Source of the DNA: Nocardioides currus
Lineage (GTDB): Bacteria > Actinomycetota > Actinomycetes > Propionibacteriales > Nocardioidaceae
Assembly: GCF_003057875.1 (NCBI RefSeq)
Contig: NZ_PYXZ01000006.1
Span: forward strand, 62,001 to 126,000
DNA length: 64,000 nucleotides
Reading direction: 5' to 3'
The position numbers and the translations under genes were made by a program. The notes beneath the pieces were generated by a model. That model saw only the letters and a program-made list of their open reading frames with translations, was not told the DNA's origin and ran no database searches. Numbering within the stretch: position 1 is the first letter of the stretch; every line of letters begins with the position of its first letter. This document shows, piece by piece, positions 59,115 to 64,000 of the stretch.

Positions 59115-60770
59115 GTGACTCCGGACCAGCTCTCCCAGACCATCGTCGACGTCCTCGAGGCCGCGGTGGCCGACGGGTCCGTGACGCTGCCCGACGGCGT
59201 CCCGACGACGGTCACGATCGAGCGGCCCCGGCAGAAGGGCCACGGCGACTACGCCACCAACGTCGCCCTCCAGCTGGCCAAGCGAGCCGGCACCAACCCG
59301 CGTGCGTTCGCCGAGGTCGTCGCCTCCCGGCTGACCGCGTCCGACGGTGTCGCGGCCGTCGAGGTCGCCGGACCGGGCTTCCTCAACATCACCGTCGCCG
59401 CGGGCGCCCAGGGACAGGTCGCCGCCGACATCGTCGCGGCCGGGTCGTCTTACGGCGCCTCCGACGCGTTCGCCGGCGAGAAGATCAACCTCGAGTTCGT
59501 CTCCGCCAACCCGACCGGTCCGCTGCACCTCGGCGGCGTCCGCTGGGCCGCCGTGGGCGACGCGCTCGGCCGGATCTTCACCCTCGCCGGGGCCGAGGTC
59601 ACGCGGGAGTACTACTTCAACGACCACGGTGCGCAGATCGACCGGTTCAGTGGGTCGTTGCTCGCCAGTGCGCGGAAGCGGCCCGTGCCCGAGGACGGGT
59701 ACGGCGGGCAGTACATCCACGACATCGCGGACGCCGTGGTCGAGAAGCACCCCGAGGTGCTCGACCTCGACGACGACAAGGCGCAGGAGCTCTTCCGCGA
59801 GGTCGGCGTCGAGATGATGTTCGCCGAGATCAAGCAGTCGCTGCACGAGTTCGGGGTCGACTTCGACGTCTACTTCCACGAGGACGACCTGCATCGCAGC
59901 GGTGCCGTCCAGAAGGCGATCGACCGGCTCACCGAGCTCGGCAACACCTACGAGTCCGACGGCGCCCTGTGGCTGCGCACCGAGCAGTTCGGCGACGACA
60001 AGGACCGCGTGGTCGTGCGCTCCAACGGTGCGGCGGCCTATCTCTCCGGCGACCTGGCCTACTACCTCGACAAGCGCGAGCGCGGGTTCGACCGCTGCTT
60101 CATCATGCTGGGCGCCGACCACCACGGCTACGTCGGCCGGATGAACGCGATGTGCTCGGCCTTCGGCGACGAGCCGGGCAAGAACCTCGAGATCCTGATC
60201 GGGCAGATGGTCAACCTGCTCAGGGACGGCGAGCCGATGCGGATGTCCAAGCGGGCGGGCACGATCGTCACGATCGACGACCTGGTCGGCGCCATCGGCG
60301 TCGACGCGAGCCGCTACGCGCTGGCGCGCTACCACTCCGACTCGCCGATCGACATCGACCTCGACCTGTGGTCGCGCGCGACCAACGACAACCCGGTCTT
60401 CACCGTGCAGTACGCCCATGCGCGGGTGGCGAGCCTGATGCGCAACGCCGCCGACCTCGGGGTCGAGGCGCAGTCGCACCCCGAGCTGCTCACGCACGAG
60501 AAGGAGGGCGAGCTGCTCCGCGCCCTCGCCGAGCTCCCGCGGGTGATCAAGGCAGCCGCCGAGCTGCGCGAGCCGCACCGGGTGGCGCGCTACCTCGAGG
60601 AGCTCGCCGGGACCTACCACCGGTTCTACGACAACTGCCGCGTGCTGCCGCGGGGCGACGAGGAGACCAGCGACCTGCACCGTGCGCGGCTGCTCCTGGT
60701 CGACGCGACCCGCGTCGTGCTCGCCAACGGGCTCGGCCTGCTCGGCGTCTCGGCGCCCGAGCGGATGTGA
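59115..60770 (+). CDS. argS: Arginyl-tRNA synthetase
   Basis: ArgS charges tRNA-Arg. The 551-aa class I synthetase has the N-terminal additional domain, the HIGH-like motif in [12 protein letters not shown] (near residue 135), the KMSKS-like MRMSKRAGT and the C-terminal anticodon-binding helical domain ([17 protein letters not shown]). The GTG at 59115 begins [11 protein letters not shown]. It starts an argS-lysA-hom-thrC cluster that is conserved in actinobacteria, and a tRNA-Arg gene is just upstream on the other strand. lysA begins 4 bp after its stop. Confidence 0.96.
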   Translation: MTPDQLSQTIVDVLEAAVADGSVTLPDGVPTTVTIERPRQKGHGDYATNVALQLAKRAGTNPRAFAEVVASRLTASDGVAAVEVAGPGFLNITVAAGAQGQVAADIVAAGSSYGASDAFAGEKINLEFVSANPTGPLHLGGVRWAAVGDALGRIFTLAGAEVTREYYFNDHGAQIDRFSGSLLASARKRPVPEDGYGGQYIHDIADAVVEKHPEVLDLDDDKAQELFREVGVEMMFAEIKQSLHEFGVDFDVYFHEDDLHRSGAVQKAIDRLTELGNTYESDGALWLRTEQFGDDKDRVVVRSNGAAAYLSGDLAYYLDKRERGFDRCFIMLGADHHGYVGRMNAMCSAFGDEPGKNLEILIGQMVNLLRDGEPMRMSKRAGTIVTIDDLVGAIGVDASRYALARYHSDSPIDIDLDLWSRATNDNPVFTVQYAHARVASLMRNAADLGVEAQSHPELLTHEKEGELLRALAELPRVIKAAAELREPHRVARYLEELAGTYHRFYDNCRVLPRGDEETSDLHRARLLLVDATRVVLANGLGLLGVSAPERM

Positions 60771-60774
60771 GCGC

Positions 60775-62175
60775 GTGCCCACCTCGCACCCGTCCGGCTG
60801 GGCACACGCCGACGGCGCCCTGAAGGGGCCGCACTGGCTCCAGCGCCCCACCGACGCCAACGAGATCGTCCCGCGGCTCTGGTCGAGCACGACCGAGAAG
60901 ACCGCGGGCGTGCTCAGCGTCGGCGGCGTGGCCCTCGCCGACGTCGTCGCCCGGCAGGGCAGCCCGGCCTACGTCCTCGACGAAGCCGACTTCCGGGCTC
61001 GCGCGCGCGCCTTCAAGCAGGCCTTCGCGGCGTACGACGTCTTCTACGCCGGCAAGGCGTTCCTCTCGGTGACCACCGTGCGCTGGCTGGCGGAGGAGGG
61101 GCTCCACCTCGACGTGTGCTCGGGCGGCGAGCTGAGCGTGGCCGAGCGCGCCGGCTTCCCGATGGCGCGCGTCGGCTTCCACGGCAACAACAAGACCGAG
61201 CGCGAGCTCGCGCGGGCCCTCGAGCTGGGCGTCGGGCGGATCATCGTCGACTCCTTCCACGAGATCGCGCGGCTCGAGCAGCTGACCACCGAGCTCGGCC
61301 GCACCGCCCGCGTGATGATCCGCGTGACCGCGGGCGTCGAGGCGCACACCCACGAGTACATCGCCACCGCGCACGAGGACCAGAAGTTCGGCTTCTCGAT
61401 CACGAGCGGCGACGCCCTCGAGGCCGTACGCCGCGTGCGCGACGCCCCCGGTCTGGAGCTGCTCGGCCTGCACAGCCACATCGGCAGCCAGATCTTCGAC
61501 TCCTCGGGCTTCGAGGTCGCGGCCCGCCGCGTCCTGGCCCTGCACGCCCGCGTGGGCGAGGAGCTCGGCGTCGACATGCCCGAGATGGACCTCGGCGGCG
61601 GGTTCGGCATCGCCTACACGACCCAGGACGACCCGAGCGATCCCGCGCAGCTCGCGACCGAGATGACCAAGATCGTCGAGCACGAGTGCCGCGCCCTCGG
61701 CGTCGCCGCGCCGCGGCTGAGCATCGAGCCGGGCCGGGCGATCGTCGGCCCGTCGATGTGCACCGTCTACACCGTCGGCACGGTCAAGGAGGTCGCCCTC
61801 GACGGCGGCCTCACCCGCACCTACGTCTCGGTCGACGGCGGGATGAGCGACAACATCCGCACCGCGCTGTACGACGCCGACTACTCCGCGACCCTCGCGA
61901 GCCGTGCGTCCGAGGCTGTGCCGGTGCTGGCGCGCGTCGTGGGCAAGCACTGCGAGGCCGGCGACATCGTGGTGAAGGACGAGTTCCTCCCCGGTGACGT
62001 GGCCCCGGGCGACCTGGTGGCGGTGCCCGGGACCGGCGCCTACTGCCGCTCGATGGCCTCCAACTACAACCATGCGCTGCGACCTCCGGTGATCGCTGTG
62101 CGGGACGGGAAGATCTCCGTCGTGCTGCGCAGGGAGACTGAAGACGACCTGTTGGCTACTGACGTGGGTGCATGA
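60775..62175 (+). CDS. lysA: Diaminopimelate decarboxylase
   Basis: LysA decarboxylates meso-diaminopimelate to lysine using PLP. The 466-aa protein has the PLP lysine in VFYAGKAFLS, HSHIGSQIFD, the GGGFGIAY glycine loop, EPGRAIVGP and the active-site CEAGDIVVKDEFLP segment. The length is typical for actinobacteria, including the N-terminal extension (HPSGWAHADGALKG). The GTG at 60775 lies close after argS; the frame upstream is a shadow. hom starts directly after its stop. Confidence 0.95.
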   Translation: MPTSHPSGWAHADGALKGPHWLQRPTDANEIVPRLWSSTTEKTAGVLSVGGVALADVVARQGSPAYVLDEADFRARARAFKQAFAAYDVFYAGKAFLSVTTVRWLAEEGLHLDVCSGGELSVAERAGFPMARVGFHGNNKTERELARALELGVGRIIVDSFHEIARLEQLTTELGRTARVMIRVTAGVEAHTHEYIATAHEDQKFGFSITSGDALEAVRRVRDAPGLELLGLHSHIGSQIFDSSGFEVAARRVLALHARVGEELGVDMPEMDLGGGFGIAYTTQDDPSDPAQLATEMTKIVEHECRALGVAAPRLSIEPGRAIVGPSMCTVYTVGTVKEVALDGGLTRTYVSVDGGMSDNIRTALYDADYSATLASRASEAVPVLARVVGKHCEAGDIVVKDEFLPGDVAPGDLVAVPGTGAYCRSMASNYNHALRPPVIAVRDGKISVVLRRETEDDLLATDVGA

Positions 62176-63468
62176 ATGGATGACAAGCGACTGAAGGTCG
62201 CGGTGCTGGGCTGTGGATCGGTGGGCTCACAGGTGGTGCGCCTGCTCACGGAGCAGGCCGACGACCTCGCGGCTCGCGTCGGCGCGCCCGTCGAGCTGGT
62301 CGGGGTGGCCGTGCGCCGCCTCGACGCCCAGCGGGAGGTCGACGTGCCCGCGGAGCTGCTGACGACCGACGCGGCCGGGCTGGTGGCCCGCGACGACGTC
62401 GACCTGGTGGTCGAGGTCATCGGCGGCATCGAGCCCGCCCGCTCGCTGATCCTGGCGGCGCTCTCCGGCGGCGCCAGCGTGGTCACGGCCAACAAGGCCC
62501 TGCTGGCCGAGGACGGCCCCACCCTGTTCGAGGCGGCGGCCAAGGCCGAGCGCGACCTCTACTACGAGGCCGCCGTGGCCGGCGCCATCCCGATCCTGCG
62601 GCCGCTGCGCGAGTCGCTGGCCGGCGACAGGGTCACCCGCGTCCTCGGCATCGTCAACGGCACCACCAACTTCATCCTCGACAAGATGGACACCTCGGGC
62701 GCCGGCTTCTCGGAGGCGCTCGAGGAGGCGCAGGACCTCGGCTTCGCCGAGGCCGACCCGACCGCCGACGTCGAGGGCTTCGACGCGGCGGCCAAGGCGG
62801 CGATCCTGGCCAGCCTCGCGTTCCACTCGCGGGTCACGGCCTCCGACGTCTACCGCGAGGGCATCTCCGAGGTCACCGCCGCCGACGTCCAGTCGGCCCG
62901 CGAGATGGACTCGGTCGTCAAGCTGCTCGCCATCTGCGAGCTGCGGGGAGACCAGGTCGCGGCCCGCGTGCACCCCGCGATGATCCCGCGCAGCCACCCG
63001 CTCGCCAGCGTGCGCGGCGCCTACAACGCCGTGTTCGTCGAGTCCGAGGCCGCCGGCCAGCTGATGTTCTACGGCCCCGGAGCAGGCGGCTCGCCCACGG
63101 CCAGCGCCGTGCTGGGCGACCTCGTGACGGTCGCCCGCAACCGGCTCAGCGACACCCGCGGCGCCGGCGAGTCGGCGTACGCCGATCGGGCCGTGCTGCC
63201 GATGGGGGAGACCCGCACCCGCTACCACGTGGCGCTCGACGTCGACGACCGCTCGGGCGTGCTCGCCGCCGTGGCCAACGCGTTCGCCGACAACGACGTC
63301 TCGATCCAGACCGTGCGCCAGGAGGGTCGCGGCGAGGACGCGCAGCTCGTCGTGGTCAGCCACGCCGCCACCGACGCCGCGCTCAGCGCGACCGTCGAGC
63401 ACCTGCGGACCATGGACATCGTGCGCGACGTCACCTCGGTGATGCGCGTCGAAGGGGGAGACGAATGA
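62176..63468 (+). CDS. hom: Homoserine dehydrogenase
   Basis: Hom reduces aspartate semialdehyde to homoserine for threonine and methionine. The 430-aa protein has an N-terminal Rossmann motif ([17 protein letters not shown]), [21 protein letters not shown], the [17 protein letters not shown] active-site helix and a C-terminal ACT domain ([20 protein letters not shown]) for feedback by threonine. The ATG immediately follows the lysA stop. It overlaps thrC by 4 bp. It is the standard actinobacterial monofunctional enzyme. Confidence 0.96.
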   Translation: MDDKRLKVAVLGCGSVGSQVVRLLTEQADDLAARVGAPVELVGVAVRRLDAQREVDVPAELLTTDAAGLVARDDVDLVVEVIGGIEPARSLILAALSGGASVVTANKALLAEDGPTLFEAAAKAERDLYYEAAVAGAIPILRPLRESLAGDRVTRVLGIVNGTTNFILDKMDTSGAGFSEALEEAQDLGFAEADPTADVEGFDAAAKAAILASLAFHSRVTASDVYREGISEVTAADVQSAREMDSVVKLLAICELRGDQVAARVHPAMIPRSHPLASVRGAYNAVFVESEAAGQLMFYGPGAGGSPTASAVLGDLVTVARNRLSDTRGAGESAYADRAVLPMGETRTRYHVALDVDDRSGVLAAVANAFADNDVSIQTVRQEGRGEDAQLVVVSHAATDAALSATVEHLRTMDIVRDVTSVMRVEGGDE

Positions 63469-64000
63469 CCACCGGCCAGTGGCCCCGCCGTCAGTGGCGG
63501 GGCGTGATCGAGGAGTACCGCGACCTCCTCGACCTCCCGGAGGGCCTCGAGGCGGTCACCCTGCGCGAGGGCGGCACCCCGCTCGTGCACTCCGAGTGGC
63601 TCTCCGGTCTGACCGGCGGCCAGGTCTGGCTCAAGGTCGAGGCCAACAACCCGACCGGCTCGTTCAAGGACCGTGGCATGACCGCCGCCATCTCGGTCGC
63701 GAAGCACGAGGGATCCGAGGCGGTCGTGTGCGCCTCCACCGGCAACACGTCGGCGTCGATGGCGGCCTACGCCGCCAAGGCCGGGCTCAAGCCGCTCGTC
63801 CTCATCCCCGAGGGCAAGATCGCGGCCGGCAAGATGGCGCAGGCCGTCGTGCACGGCGCGCAGATCGTCATGGTCCGCGGCAACTTCGACCACTGCCTCG
63901 ACCTCGCGCGCGGGCTGGCCCGCGACTACCCGGTCGCACTGGTCAACTCGGTCAACCCGGTCCGCCTCCAGGGCCAGAAGACCGGCTCGTTCGAGATCTG
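63465..64000 (+). CDS. thrC: Threonine synthase (partial, cut by window end)
   Basis: The first 178 residues of ThrC, which converts O-phosphohomoserine to threonine with PLP. The PLP lysine motif [11 protein letters not shown] (K around residue 68) and the [19 protein letters not shown] phosphate-binding loop are visible. The ATG at 63465 overlaps the hom stop (ATGA). The rest lies outside the window. Confidence 0.95.
   Translation, partial: MTTGQWPRRQWRGVIEEYRDLLDLPEGLEAVTLREGGTPLVHSEWLSGLTGGQVWLKVEANNPTGSFKDRGMTAAISVAKHEGSEAVVCASTGNTSASMAAYAAKAGLKPLVLIPEGKIAAGKMAQAVVHGAQIVMVRGNFDHCLDLARGLARDYPVALVNSVNPVRLQGQKTGSFEI

Overview
The window is a stretch of very GC-rich chromosome, densely packed on both strands. 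It almost certainly comes from an actinobacterium of the Nocardioides type (Propionibacteriales). Supporting marks are a fused Kgd/SucA 2-oxoglutarate decarboxylase, WhiB1, a PdtaS-type histidine kinase, a SigR/RsrA pair, a SigF/RsbW pair, an F420-type nitroreductase, the 24-residue ribosomal protein bL37, GTG starts and 4-bp ATGA/GTGA gene overlaps. The genus is an inference; the phylum is well supported. I see no prophage, IS element, CRISPR array or integrase.

Layout. (1) 1-4452: phenylacetate catabolism, with the 5' end of divergent paaZ, then paaABCDE and a TetR regulator (PaaR type); a perfect palindrome lies between paaZ and paaA. (2) 4707-7319: an SNF2-type helicase with a structured leader, followed by 500 bp of non-coding DNA holding two long hairpins and an 82-bp tandem repeat. 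(3) 7320-12546: a leftward cluster of ACAD10/11-like acyl-CoA dehydrogenase, SDR, APH-type kinase, histidine phosphatase and SDR, divergent from a TetR regulator with a palindromic operator; it resembles a 4-hydroxy-acid degradation operon. (4) 12504-18437: a hypothetical protein, a three-gene SPFH / zinc-ribbon / small membrane protein operon, a MerR regulator, a mycothiol-dependent-type protein and a RibD-like reductase. (5) 18570-22606: an unusual exported cluster of an SGNH hydrolase, two paralogous HExxH metallopeptidases and a nucleotidyltransferase. (6) 22644-26772: DUF445, S4 protein, acyl-CoA synthetase, FKBP and CBS protein. (7) 26835-43992: a stress and housekeeping block (hisN, rsgA, aroA, SRAP protein, sigR-rsrA, bL37, a SigE-family sigma with partner, pdtaS, whiB1, sigF-rsbW, sodN, sodX) that strongly recalls the sigH/whiB1/aroA neighbourhood of Mycobacterium tuberculosis. 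(8) 44046-51946: malic enzyme, JmjC-like cupin, oxidoreductases, then a TetR regulator divergent from a ferredoxin-reductase/desaturase operon with a DesT-like operator. (9) 51953-57487: kgd, a lipoprotein and an LCP protein. (10) 57488-64000: a secreted protein, tRNA-Arg(CCG), then argS-lysA-hom-thrC (cut by the window end).

A theme across the window is leaderless transcription. At least twenty genes have a TANNNT-like -10 hexamer ending 6-8 nt before the start codon and no Shine-Dalgarno. This helped to fix many start codons here.
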